Source: Chaetoceros tenuissimus (taxonomy: Eukaryota > Bacillariophyta > Thalassiosirophyceae > Chaetocerotales > Chaetocerotaceae). From it: a stretch of DNA of 64,000 bases. Each line of letters opens with the position of its first letter. Position 1 is the first letter of the stretch. The notes under the pieces were generated by a model. It searched no databases, had not been told where the DNA came from, and saw nothing but the letters and a program-made list of their open reading frames with translations. Positions 51,104 through 61,195 of the stretch are shown piece after piece. The DNA is taken from the NCBI GenBank assembly GCA_021927905.1, contig BLLK01000022.1:186001-250000 (forward strand), read 5' to 3'. The translations under genes and the position numbers were made by a program.

Positions 51104-52018
51104 CTATAGCAATGATTTTATGCCAACGCCAATGATTATTCCAATGATTATTGTCCCAACACTATTATCAAAAGTTTCATCTGAATCATTTAACATCTGT
51201 ATCAAGCATTGAAAACCCTGTCGTCCAGCCCAGCGAATTCTATCTAAAACACATGAAGAAACTTCTAGTATATTAGATATGATATTGTCTTCTTTGCTGT
51301 CGTCGTCTGGATGATATCTAGATATTGGAAACATTTCGTTTTTGCCAAATTCATCTCTTGAAAATTCTTGCATGTTCGAAAGCATCTCACTTCCAACATA
51401 AATATAGAATCCAATCATAGCGAGGGACATTGAAAGCCTATGGAAAATCATGCCTACACTACATCCAATTGCAAATTGATGTTTGAATGAAAAATGATGC
51501 AACAGTCCTGCAAAACCTAAATGTTGATAAACATTCCAAATAGCACTAAACCTTCTTTTCCAAGTTTTTATTTGCAATATTCCTCCTCGTTGATGACGTT
51601 GCCTATACCACCATCCTTCAATGCTTTCAAATAGTCGATCTGCATTTGTATCAAAGTCACTATCGGAATCAAACTGTGACATGAATTCTCTACTTTGTTG
51701 CTTTCCTTTGCGTCCAGGTCGATCCTGAAATAGTCCACAGAAGTTCAACATTTCAGATAGGGCAAATGAGAAAGCCGTAAGGAGAAGAATGTTTGGTAGA
51801 GAAGGCATTATATCAGAGCATGATGATGAGGATGGTATATTTTGTGAGGAAGCTCCATTGAAATAGCGAGGAGTAGGAATATATCTCTCTCGATAACGGT
51901 TGAAGTTTGACTGAAAAGAGTCAAGGTTGAATGAGCCATACTCTTTTCGTCCTCCTCCTCGCAATGAAACAGCCTCTTTCAGAATGTGAGAGCTTTCTAA
52001 TCTATTTGGAAACCCCAT
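51104..52018 (-). CDS. Membrane protein of unknown function
   Basis: The protein has 304 residues from the ATG at 52018. Three hydrophobic regions are visible: LPNILLLTAFSFALSEML (about 75-92), FAIGCSVGMIFHRLSMSLAM (about 188-215) and VGTIIIGIIIGVGI at the C-terminus. Between the first two is an acidic patch (DSDSDFDTNADRLFE) and a Trp-rich basic stretch. I recognise no family. The Gly-rich second membrane region recalls FUN14-type mitochondrial proteins, but the match is too weak to use. Confidence 0.5.
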   Translation of the reverse strand: MGFPNRLESSHILKEAVSLRGGGRKEYGSFNLDSFQSNFNRYRERYIPTPRYFNGASSQNIPSSSSCSDIMPSLPNILLLTAFSFALSEMLNFCGLFQDRPGRKGKQQSREFMSQFDSDSDFDTNADRLFESIEGWWYRQRHQRGGILQIKTWKRRFSAIWNVYQHLGFAGLLHHFSFKHQFAIGCSVGMIFHRLSMSLAMIGFYIYVGSEMLSNMQEFSRDEFGKNEMFPISRYHPDDDSKEDNIISNILEVSSCVLDRIRWAGRQGFQCLIQMLNDSDETFDNSVGTIIIGIIIGVGIKSLL

Positions 52019-52321
52019 TTGCCCGATGGTTATACTTCCACAGTATTGTGTAAAACAAGAGGAGGATGGAGGGTGGTTTTGTTTATCATGTATCTGTTTT
52101 ATGTTGTATGTATGTACGAGAGCTCCTCTCTTCTTTATTCTTTCCTCTTTCCTCCGCAGTACTAGCTAAAAAACACATGTTTAAAAATTGACATCTATCG
52201 GTATGAGTAAAATAGCTTTTCGTATTTACGCCTCTTCTGATCTTTATTTTGGATCTTTCTTTTAGTGTTTTCCTGTTTTGTTTCAGATATTTGGTATTTG
52301 CCATTAAATCCTGAACTCGTC
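52019..52321. other. Divergent promoter region
   Basis: 300 bp between the unknown membrane protein (-) and the sulfurtransferase (+). I see nothing beyond AT-rich sequence and a few pyrimidine runs. Confidence 0.35.
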
Positions 52322-53533
52322 ATGAAGGCAATAGTCTGTATCCTTTTCTCATCACTCATCACAACTTCAATTGCTTTTACTAGCAACAGAATAAAACATG
52401 TTGGAAGATTCACTACTGGTGATTTGAAGTTCGCACGTCCTCCTCGACTTGGCATGGCTTCACCTGAAGATGCAGCAAATGCAATCGACAGTCTCTATGG
52501 AAAAACGTTATTGTCTGTTCCTGAGTGTATCGAGGCCTTCAAGAATAATGAGGTGCTGCAAAAAGATGATATTTCATCGTCGACAAGTTCTAGAGTAGTA
52601 TTTATTGACTCGACTTGGTGGCATAAAGGTAAAGAAGTTGATGCTGGACGAAAAGAGTATGAGCGAGGGCCAAGGATCAAAGGAAGCCTTCATATTGATA
52701 TGGATGATATTTGTTCAGATAGTGATTTACCTTATATGCTTCCTACAAAAGTAAGTAAAGTCAATGACAGGGATCTCTGTGATGGTTTCGAAATTATAAG
52801 ACTTGTGGACTGACAATTATTGTTTGATGGAAAGGATTTCTTTGAAAAGGCAATGAATTATTATGGAATATCAAATAATGATCACATCATTATCACTGCA
52901 AGAGATGAAAGTGTATATTTTACGCCTAGGACTTGGTTTCTATTCAAGACTTTCGGGCATGATGCGAAGAAGTTACATTTAATGCAGGGATCGCTACAAC
53001 AATGGATTGACTTGGGTGGGGAGGTAGATGACAGCCCTGCAGTGATTCCACTTTTTCAAGAATTATTTGGAAACAATGAAATCCAAGATTCTACAACAGT
53101 GAAAGAAGGTTATTGCGCAAAACCTTCAACAAACGTAGTGGACAAGGATCATATGATAAAGACAATCAATGCAAACAAAGAAGGCAAGAAAGACGGAGCA
53201 TTAATCCTTGACTCGAGAGGATCAAGTTTCGCAACAAAAGGTCATATGCCTGGTGCGATACACTTACCATATGCAGACTGGGTACAAACTGCTAATGCCC
53301 AGGTGTGGAAAACTACAGACGAGATTGAGAAAATTTTCGAAGCAGCTGGAGTTGACCCTCTATCGAAGCAAAATATTATCTGCTCTTGTGGTACTGGAGT
53401 GAGTGTTTGCCATACCCTGCTTGCTTTGAATTTATGTGGTAGAGACCTGGATGATGAGGAATTTACGACTGTAATGTACGACGGTTCCTGGGCAGAGTAT
53501 GGAAAAGATCCAAACACTGAGAAAGTCTTTTAG
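52322..53533 (+). CDS. Two-domain thiosulfate/3-mercaptopyruvate sulfurtransferase, plastid-type presequence
   Basis: Exons 52322-52750 and 52835-53533 give 375 residues. MKAIVCILFSSLITTSIA followed by FTSN is a plastid-type presequence. The first rhodanese domain has VVFIDSTWW, RIKGSLHIDMDDI and LPYMLPTK; the second has LILDSRG, GHMPGAIHLPYADW and the active loop CSCGTGVSV with the catalytic Cys, then VMYDGSWAEYG. This is the layout of mercaptopyruvate sulfurtransferase, which moves sulfur from 3-mercaptopyruvate or thiosulfate to thiols or cyanide. The intron acceptor GATGGAAAG lacks a pyrimidine tract; it is the only in-frame choice that avoids the TGA at 52811. Use of another site would insert LFDGK-like residues and need a non-AG end. 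Confidence 0.88.
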
Positions 53534-54867
53534 CATCGATTAAAGGCTAGTTGTAAACAATTTAAGAATGTGTTTGAAAGATTATATGCGTATATTAAAC
53601 CCATAGAGCATCCTTCATAACTCCCAAAAGGTTTATGATTAGAATTCAAGGATTTATTATTTTGTTCCAGATACATCTTCTTAGGTTGGTAAGGTGAGTA
53701 TTTCCTGTTGGTATGGAAAGGAGGTCGAACTCTTTTCAACTATCGTATCTAAAGAAACAGAAGAAGCAAACATAACAAAAAGAGCTGCACATTATGACTT
53801 TGGGAGAGGTGATGGAGATTCTCCTCTTTCGTATATCCTATATACATGATGCAAGTGAGCTTTTGAAAGTCTTGCTCAATCTAGCTTTTTCACATTGTTA
53901 TTGATCTCTAAAGAATTGTGAAAAGACGAGGTCATCAACATCTTGTCTTGGTTAAACTATCTTTCTCAAGTGAGACCGCTGCATGGTTCTGTATTAAATA
54001 CGAGTAAACCTGAACTCTTCTTTGGTAACAAAAAAGCAGATTTGTTTCCTACATCGTAAAAATAATGACAAATCAAGATCTGCCATCGATAAAATCCGAA
54101 AGAGTTTATGAGTTCACAAATGACCTCGTTCCTCCTTTGTATTCTTTTATGATGAATCAGCCGACGAAGTAGATAGAAGAAAGATGCTATGGGTATGAAA
54201 AGAATCTAGATCTAAACCCATGGACTTTTCAATAAGCTGTCAGGAATCCATCTTTAAACGTTGCTATGCCAACAACCACGGGCGTTACTTCTTCATTTGA
54301 TTCCTCTATGCTCCTCTGTGCTTAGATCACTCTATCCTCAATTCTATATTCGACCATAGCCGGTAGTTTCAACAGGAACAGAATGAATTTCGTTGGACCG
54401 TCTCCGATAGAGTCAAGACTCGGGTATAGGTCGAAAGCAAAGAGGTGCCAAGAAGAACTGAAAACTTGAGTTCCTACTTGGGAAAATATAATCCAAATCT
54501 TCTTTGAACTCAAGATTTTGTTTAAGCAAGATCAATCTTAGACATTTATGAATAAGATCGTTGCAAAGGAAAGTACAAGAACATTGAAGATAGTCGAGAT
54601 ATTCAGAGAGTCCGAAGCGTCAAAGAGGACGGAAATTATAGAAGAGAATAATTTCCAACAGAATAGATGATATTCAGGAATAGATGAAAAGATAAATGAG
54701 AAAACAGCAGCAACTCGAAGAAGAAATTGTACGAAAAAATTGAGAGAATAGAAGCAGTTGTGATTAGGACATTCTCCAGGATGTTGTTGAAGGCCTGAAA
54801 GAGGATGCTACTGCTACTATAGACAAATGAAGCAAATTCAAAGAGAGATTGTAATAGGTGAAGGTGC

Positions 54868-55415
54868 ATGGAAGCAGATTTTTCCCGAAATCATCGAAGG
54901 GAATGTAAGGTTTACAAAATTGTTCTGGGTCAATTGAATAAGAAAGGAGAGAACCTGAGACTTACTCCAAAATCCAATGCAAATAGATTGACAGATAGCC
55001 GCCTGAGTGGGAAAGGATCTTTACATAATGGTTTGTCTCGTCTGGAAAAAGCATTCAAACATTTGCAGGAGTCAACAATATTCAATAATAATGTGACGTC
55101 AGAAAGGATCGACATCTTGATCAAGCAATGAAAGAAGCAAATGTAACATATGAGAATGATATGAAAGCATTAGATCAGTCCCCAAACGCTGGAGTGGAAT
55201 TGACACAGCAGACAAGTCAAGTAAATGAAGTCTTCAACGCAACTTTACATGCAGATAAAAATGTTCCAAGTGAAGCAAAACAACAAAGTAAGGATCCGAT
55301 ATGCAATGCATCCTCTTATTTCTCTAAAAGAATTGAAGAAACAGACTTACAAGCACAAGAAAAAAATTTCCTGCAGTCACGGCAACGGCAACAGGTTTGT
55401 ACACACCATCTCTAG
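54868..55415 (+). pseudogene. Decayed coding-like frames, possibly a gag-like relic
   Basis: An 87-codon ATG frame (54868-55131) ends by ATGA overlap with a 95-codon ATG frame (55128-55415). Both are Lys/Glu/Gln/Asn-rich and coiled-coil-like (SRLEKAFKHLQESTIFN; KRIEETDLQAQEKNF). Upstream, 54550-54867 has the same character but several stops. It looks like one helical protein gene broken by frameshifts. A retroelement gag origin is only a guess, since no polymerase or protease motif follows. It could also be a young lineage-specific gene pair. Confidence 0.25.
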
Positions 55416-57246
55416 TTCACAGAAATGAGTGGAGAGTCTGTCGTCGTTTGAAGAAGAATCCGGCCATTCCTTTGAAAACAAAAGTAGCGAGTAGTAATGA
55501 AACGTCACAGAGCTCGATGGTCTCAAGTGGTTATAGATATGCGAGTGTAGGCTACCACACTGATTATAGAAAAATGCTTCTCTTTATTCAGAGACACTCC
55601 ATCATATTAAATGAGAGGAAGTGATACTCTCCTCCCATTTGTAAAGAGATGGTACAAGGCTCCCTTCCCTGCACAGAGAAAGCCGTTCGTATTTGGACTA
55701 AGAAATTACTTGTATACATTTATTTATTGATTCTGGACATAATTACATAAGATATCATACAGAGAAAAGGTCTGATACTGCTTCTTGGTATCGGAGCATG
55801 GTCCATGGACTTTTGATCCCTGCCGACCATCATTATAGTAAACCCTCCAACTTTCAATGATTTAGTTGCTTGGAGGGAGTCGAACTATTGGATAATGCCT
55901 ACGAAGTGCTTGGAGCTGAGTTGTTAAACGGCCATTTAAGATAACTTGATAAGGGCAGCACAGATTTTGGCTCGTGACTATCATAGGGAGTTTAGAGATA
56001 TCAACAACTCTGAATAGTCCATTTATTTTCTTTCGTTCACCACTGTCTTTAGCTTGGAACATCAATTTAATCATTGAGAAATAACTTCGTTGAGGCAACA
56101 GATCGTATCTAGACTGTGGATAATCCTATGATATTACATAGCTCCAAGTAATATGCTTCGTATAATATAAGTAAAAATTCAAACCACAGTCGAAGAAAAT
56201 TGGGAACCATCTCCACATCATTCAAAATGCAGTTGCTTGAAAAAGCCTGTTCCTTTTTGAAGTCTCCGTAGAACTGATCTCTGAATATGCATAATCCATG
56301 ATGTTCCAACAATACAACTTCGCGAGGAATACAGTTCAGAATATGTCCCGCCAATCGGATCGAGCCTGATCCATTGTCTGAGTGTATCTTTACGGGAAGT
56401 CTTCACATAGGAGCATCCAAATGAGCTTCTCTAACTTATCTGATGAATAAGAGCCAGGACTTTTTCTTATCTCTGAAAGCAGTTTTGAGTAAATGGTCAC
56501 GCAAGCTAAAAACACCTCGATCAAGTCACACTAGAGAATTCCATAGCTGCTGGTCTCTAAACAAATTCTTCTCTGATAAAAGTAGTATGTAGTAGGCGCT
56601 TTCTTCCTGCCCAGAATTGAAGAAGGGAGTTTCAGCTTGATAATGTTCTTCGCCAAGGATTCCATTCAATCAGCATTTGTTTCAGTATAGCGTGAAAAAA
56701 GTTTTTCTTCTCTATGAATGTAGGATTACTTCTTCATAAATTAGGCCCAGAAGTGTCAAATACTGTTCTATTTCACAGGCATAGAACGAGAAGAATCGTA
56801 ATAATGTGCCTACTCGAGAGAAAGATAATGACTTCTTCAAATCGGAATTACCCACAGTATGAGGTTTCAACTCTATTGCAGGTACACGATAAAAAGAGAA
56901 TTAATGAAGCAGATACGTTACATTGACTCGCCTCGTTTCTTGACAAGCGATGAACTGCTCTTTCAAAATCGTATGTATTGAAACCAATGCCATATGAAAT
57001 AATGTAAATACGTACATTTACATGAATTGACTCGGAATAGTGAAAACAATTCGAAGAAAGAGTTTATCTGGTTTATTATAGGAGGTTTCGCTGTGAACAC
57101 ATGAAGGTAATACTGGACAAAGATATAGCGATCTACTGATGTCCACTCGCAAAATTAGTCAAGCAATTTCTCGATTGAATTATAGCTTCTGAGCTTTTCG
57201 ATAATTATGTATATCGAGAGAATTGTTCCGCCTAGCGCAAACTCAC

Positions 57247-57463
57247 GAGGTACTCTATTGGATAAGGTACCTGTATTGTTCCCGAGAAAGAAGAAAGATC
57301 GAGGCCCTCTATTGCAATAAGGTAACTATATTGCTCCTGAGAAAGAAGAAAGATCGAGGCACTCTATTGCGATAAGGTAACTATATTGTTCCCGAGAAAG
57401 AAGAAAGATCGAGGCACTCTATTGCGATAAGGTAACTATATTGTTCCCGAGAAAGAAGAAAGA
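57247..57463. repeat. Minisatellite, four copies of a 55-bp unit
   Basis: Copies lie at 57247-57300 (54 bp, the most diverged), 57301-57355, 57356-57410 and 57411-57463. The unit opens GAGGCACTCTATTGCGATAA and ends with purine-rich GAAAGAAGAAAGATC. The third and fourth copies are identical over the shared length, so expansion is recent. Confidence 0.95.
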
Positions 57464-58875
57464 TATGAAAACTCTAGTAATAAGCAAGTATGAAGAAAAC
57501 AATCCTTTCGCATTACTCATCATGTAGTCGTCTACTTATTCCAAATAAAATGAGCGCCTCCAATGACGATCAATTTTACGGAGTATACTTACCTACAAAG
57601 AGATAATCTCCTATCAACCCTTCAAATCTACTGGAAGTAACTTCAAGTTTTAGGAAATATTATTGTAGAATAAGTACTCTACTCCAGATGAATGGATATA
57701 TTATTGCACACCTGAACGATATGAATATTATTGTGAAGAAAGAATCCGAACCTTGAGCCAAAAGTCGAGATGCAACCCCTAGGTAGGCAGTAACGACCTA
57801 ATGAAAGCAGTAGAACTGAGCTAACTGAAATTGGACACTTTTAATGGATCTTGCCATTCCTTCCAAATAATTACATTGTATGTTTCTTTCAATATTGCAT
57901 AATGGTACTCCATTCGTAGAAACTTATTTTCCAGAACAAAGGATTCTCTCTTTTTCTATTATTCTATCTTCAACACGCAGTCAAGTTTACTAGTAATGAG
58001 GTAAAGTGTAAGATGTTACATTCGAATTCAATGAATTTATTCCTAATCTAGAATTCAAAGCCTACAATTAGGTTAGGCCTTCAGCTGTGCTCACACTTTT
58101 GAAAAGTGACCCAATTGATCCCACTGCATCAGCTTAAATTTTGAATATTTCAATAAACACTTGATATCACATCACTTTGTTCTCTCCGTTTTAATATCAA
58201 TATTCACATTGTCTCTGGAAGCAAAACAGTTCGCCTATACATACTATTTCTTTATCAGGATAGATTCTCCTACTTCCTTTGCACTTATATTTTTGTAATC
58301 TACATTCAAACACTATTGCTCTGTCATATTAGTTGCTTGGTTAGTGCTTATACTGTTGCTGAGAACTTTTTGAATATGATCCAATTGTGTACGTATCTAA
58401 AAACTCAGACCTGCAATTGCAGTGTATTTTGAATTTACCTCCTCGGCGTGGAGAAGAATCTACTTTGTTCAACCTATATGATGCACTCATAATAATTATG
58501 TTTTCATTCATAATTGTGTATGGTTACACACACTTTTGAATTTTCAGTGACAAAAATCAAAAAGAATCCTTTTTCCTTTTAAAAGTTAGCTAAAATAGTG
58601 ATTTTATACGACTTTCACATTCAAAAGTCATACATTTTCGCACGTTTTCGGGAAAGTTTTAAACTTCGACTGTTCTCCCCTGTGTCTTCTCAGAAAAATC
58701 TTTAACCTTGACTGTATCCGTCTGTACCAAGCGCAATAACGGCAAGAGAAAAATGAGATGGTACATCATAAACGAAGAAATAGAAATTCCAATATGAAAA
58801 TTCCTCAATTAGTTCGTCATATATAATCCTTTTCTGATTACAAATTCCAACGACCATTTTTTATCAAGAATAAAT

Positions 58876-60813
58876 ATGAAGTATTCAAATATTGCTTTGA
58901 TTAATCTCTTCTTTGCATCTGCAAATGGATTCATTCCGAATATAGTACAAAAGAAGAACAGCATTGATAGAAATAATGGAGCATTGTACTATGCATCTAG
59001 TCTTCCTGATACAACTGATCCTCGTATCATATTGAATCTGGAGCCTGATACAATGGATATCAAAAAGATCAAAAAAGCATACAGGAAATTGGCTATGAAG
59101 CATCATCCTGACTCCTTGCCAAGTGATGCAACAGAGGAAGAGAAGCAAGTGGCAAATGATGATTTTGCTAAAATTAACGAAGCATACGCTACGCTTTGTG
59201 ATAGAACTAGCGACGACTACAGATTCTCTTCTAGTGTCTATGATAGAATCAAGAGACGCCAACAAGCTAGACAAGATGGGACATTTGATAGAATGAGAGC
59301 TAGACAACAAGCCCGCCGTGCTGCAAACAGTCCATGGAATGGAACTACTCATAGATCTGACCTTGGAAATTCCAAGATGGATGAAGTCTCCAGAAGAGCC
59401 TTTACTCCAGAAACTTTCTCTACTGATTTTCACAATAAATGGACCAGTGCCGCAAATGCAGTAACTTCTTTCCCTGTCAATCAGACTGCTGGTACAAGAG
59501 CTAGACCAAGCATATTCTCACATGGCGACGAAACTTCAAGTGTCTTTGCAAAGGACGAGGAAGTTCGTATCATAGATGGCGATTACGCTGGAAACACTGG
59601 GATCATCAGTAGTGTCTACCCTAGCATGGTCAAAATTGACATTGATTCCTCGATGAGTTGTATGGTTGAGACAAGGCACATTAGACATCTTGATTACGAT
59701 TTTGCCGATGAGACGGAAGAAGTTGAGATGGATCTTCAACTTGATGTAGAATCCGAGTACACTGTAAATATCGACGAGCCAAAAGAAGAGTCTACTTCAA
59801 TAAAGGATAAGATTGCATCTGGAACTATCTCAAGACACTACCTTTCTCGGTATCATATCAGCGATCTTTTTGATAACGACGAGGATGTAAGCGAAGAAGA
59901 CATAGTTGAAGACAACTCCGCAGAATTTGAAGAGATTGTAGAAAAGGAATTGGTTCAGAGTGCCGTTGAGTTGAATGAAGAGGCCGGTGCTGAGGAGCAT
60001 AGTGAAATTGATGCCAAAGAAAGAGTTGTCCAACTGGAGTCAGAGGACAACGAAATATTATCCGCAGCTCAAGTTCACTTTGATGAAATAGAAGATGTGG
60101 TAGTTGAAGAATTTGAAGTCAAGGCTATTGAGGAAATAAGTGAAATTGAAGAATTGAATGCAGTCTCAAGCACCGATGCAGTGGAAAAAGAATACAAATG
60201 GAAAGTATCGTCTAAGGATGTAAAAGCTGTAAAAGATATTAGTACAGCAGAGACAGATAAAATCTCAGCAGTAGACGTTGAGGAAGAGGTACTTGCTGTA
60301 GAAAGAGAGGTACCTGAAATCGACGTGACCCTGAATGAAGAAATAGAAGAAATTCTAAGCGGAGATCATAACGAAGACGCTCCTGAAGTTATTTCTGAAG
60401 ACACGGACATCTTCGAAGAGCTTGACGAAATCTTTATTATGGATGATAATACCAGACAAGAGGAAAGTACTTCCCAACCCGTCGTAAACATCAAGGCTGA
60501 AGCTGATTCTCTAAGGAAAGAGCTCCTCAGCTGCAGAAAAGCCCGTACATCTCACATTGAAGACTATGTTCCTTCTAACATGAAATTATCTGACATTGAT
60601 GCTATGTTCCAAGAAGCAGAGGTAATGTCCAAGGAAAATCAACTCAAAACTTCAACGAAGTTTACAGAGCTTGAACAACTTTTTGATGCAGACAAAACAG
60701 CAGTCGAAAATAAAAAGGTTCCAAGAAGGAAGAACTTCACCAAAGCTCCTAAAAGCAATGAAAAGAAGAAGAGAATGGTGAAGATGTTCCAAAACCTCAC
60801 AAAATTTCTATAA
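58876..60813 (+). CDS. Plastid-type J-domain protein with KOW motif and acidic tail
   Basis: The protein has 645 residues in one exon. MKYSNIALINLFFASANG then FIPN is a plastid-type presequence. A J domain spans ~45-115 (SLPDTTDPRIILNLEPDTMD, KAYRKLAMKHHPD with intact HPD, DFAKINEAYATL). An Arg/Gln-rich helix follows (RRQQARQDGTFDRMRARQQA). A KOW-like unit lies at ~225-275 (VRIIDGDYAGNTGIISSVYP, MVKIDIDSSMSCMVETRHIR). The remaining 350 residues are strongly acidic and likely disordered. The HPD tripeptide implies stimulation of an Hsp70, here presumably stromal. KOW motifs bind RNA or ribosomes, which suggests a chaperone working at plastid translation; that is inference. It has a tandem paralogue downstream. 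Confidence 0.85.
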   Translation: MKYSNIALINLFFASANGFIPNIVQKKNSIDRNNGALYYASSLPDTTDPRIILNLEPDTMDIKKIKKAYRKLAMKHHPDSLPSDATEEEKQVANDDFAKINEAYATLCDRTSDDYRFSSSVYDRIKRRQQARQDGTFDRMRARQQARRAANSPWNGTTHRSDLGNSKMDEVSRRAFTPETFSTDFHNKWTSAANAVTSFPVNQTAGTRARPSIFSHGDETSSVFAKDEEVRIIDGDYAGNTGIISSVYPSMVKIDIDSSMSCMVETRHIRHLDYDFADETEEVEMDLQLDVESEYTVNIDEPKEESTSIKDKIASGTISRHYLSRYHISDLFDNDEDVSEEDIVEDNSAEFEEIVEKELVQSAVELNEEAGAEEHSEIDAKERVVQLESEDNEILSAAQVHFDEIEDVVVEEFEVKAIEEISEIEELNAVSSTDAVEKEYKWKVSSKDVKAVKDISTAETDKISAVDVEEEVLAVEREVPEIDVTLNEEIEEILSGDHNEDAPEVISEDTDIFEELDEIFIMDDNTRQEESTSQPVVNIKAEADSLRKELLSCRKARTSHIEDYVPSNMKLSDIDAMFQEAEVMSKENQLKTSTKFTELEQLFDADKTAVENKKVPRRKNFTKAPKSNEKKKRMVKMFQNLTKFL

Positions 60814-61195
60814 AAAGTGACTTACTTGGAAAGGAGAGCAGATTTAATTGGTACAGCCACTCCTTGACTGCACGGATGAAATAGAAATAAGACATACTCA
60901 TGCGAGGAAAGCGATACCGATTAATTCACTTAGATGGTACCTACAAACATGTACAATAGAAGCTAAAAATAGAGTCAAAATTATTCTGAAAATAAAAATC
61001 CAATGACACATGAGGAAAAAATTGACAATGATCATAGTATGAATTTAGCTAGAAAATGAGTTAGTCTTTTTAATTTTTGAAATTTCACCGTTTTGATGGT
61101 TGTCTTTTCACAGAACACCGTTCATTTCAAAACATTCAACAGATCAACATAGTTAGTGCACTTCCCATTATAAAATCATAGGTAATTTAGATAGA
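60814..61195. other. Intergenic gap between tandem J/KOW paralogues
   Basis: 380 bp, AT-rich, with nothing recognised. It should hold the 3' end of the first gene and the promoter of the second. Confidence 0.35.

Larger units (their letters stand above)
53534..58875. other. 5.3-kb stretch without convincing genes
   Basis: This is the longest gene-free stretch in the window. No frame here exceeds about 95 codons. The middle (54550-55620) reads like decayed coding sequence, and 57247-57463 is a minisatellite; both are listed separately. The last ~900 bp are very AT-rich and include the promoter of the next gene. I found no rRNA, tRNA or recognisable transposase or reverse-transcriptase motif by eye. 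Confidence 0.5.

Noticed and set aside
55860-55950. tRNA-like GGAGTCGAAC sequence
   Set aside because: The T-arm stem does not pair and no matching A box or acceptor stem is found.
57247-57463. CRISPR-like array
   Set aside because: The units are directly adjacent with no variable spacers, and the genome is eukaryotic; it is a minisatellite.
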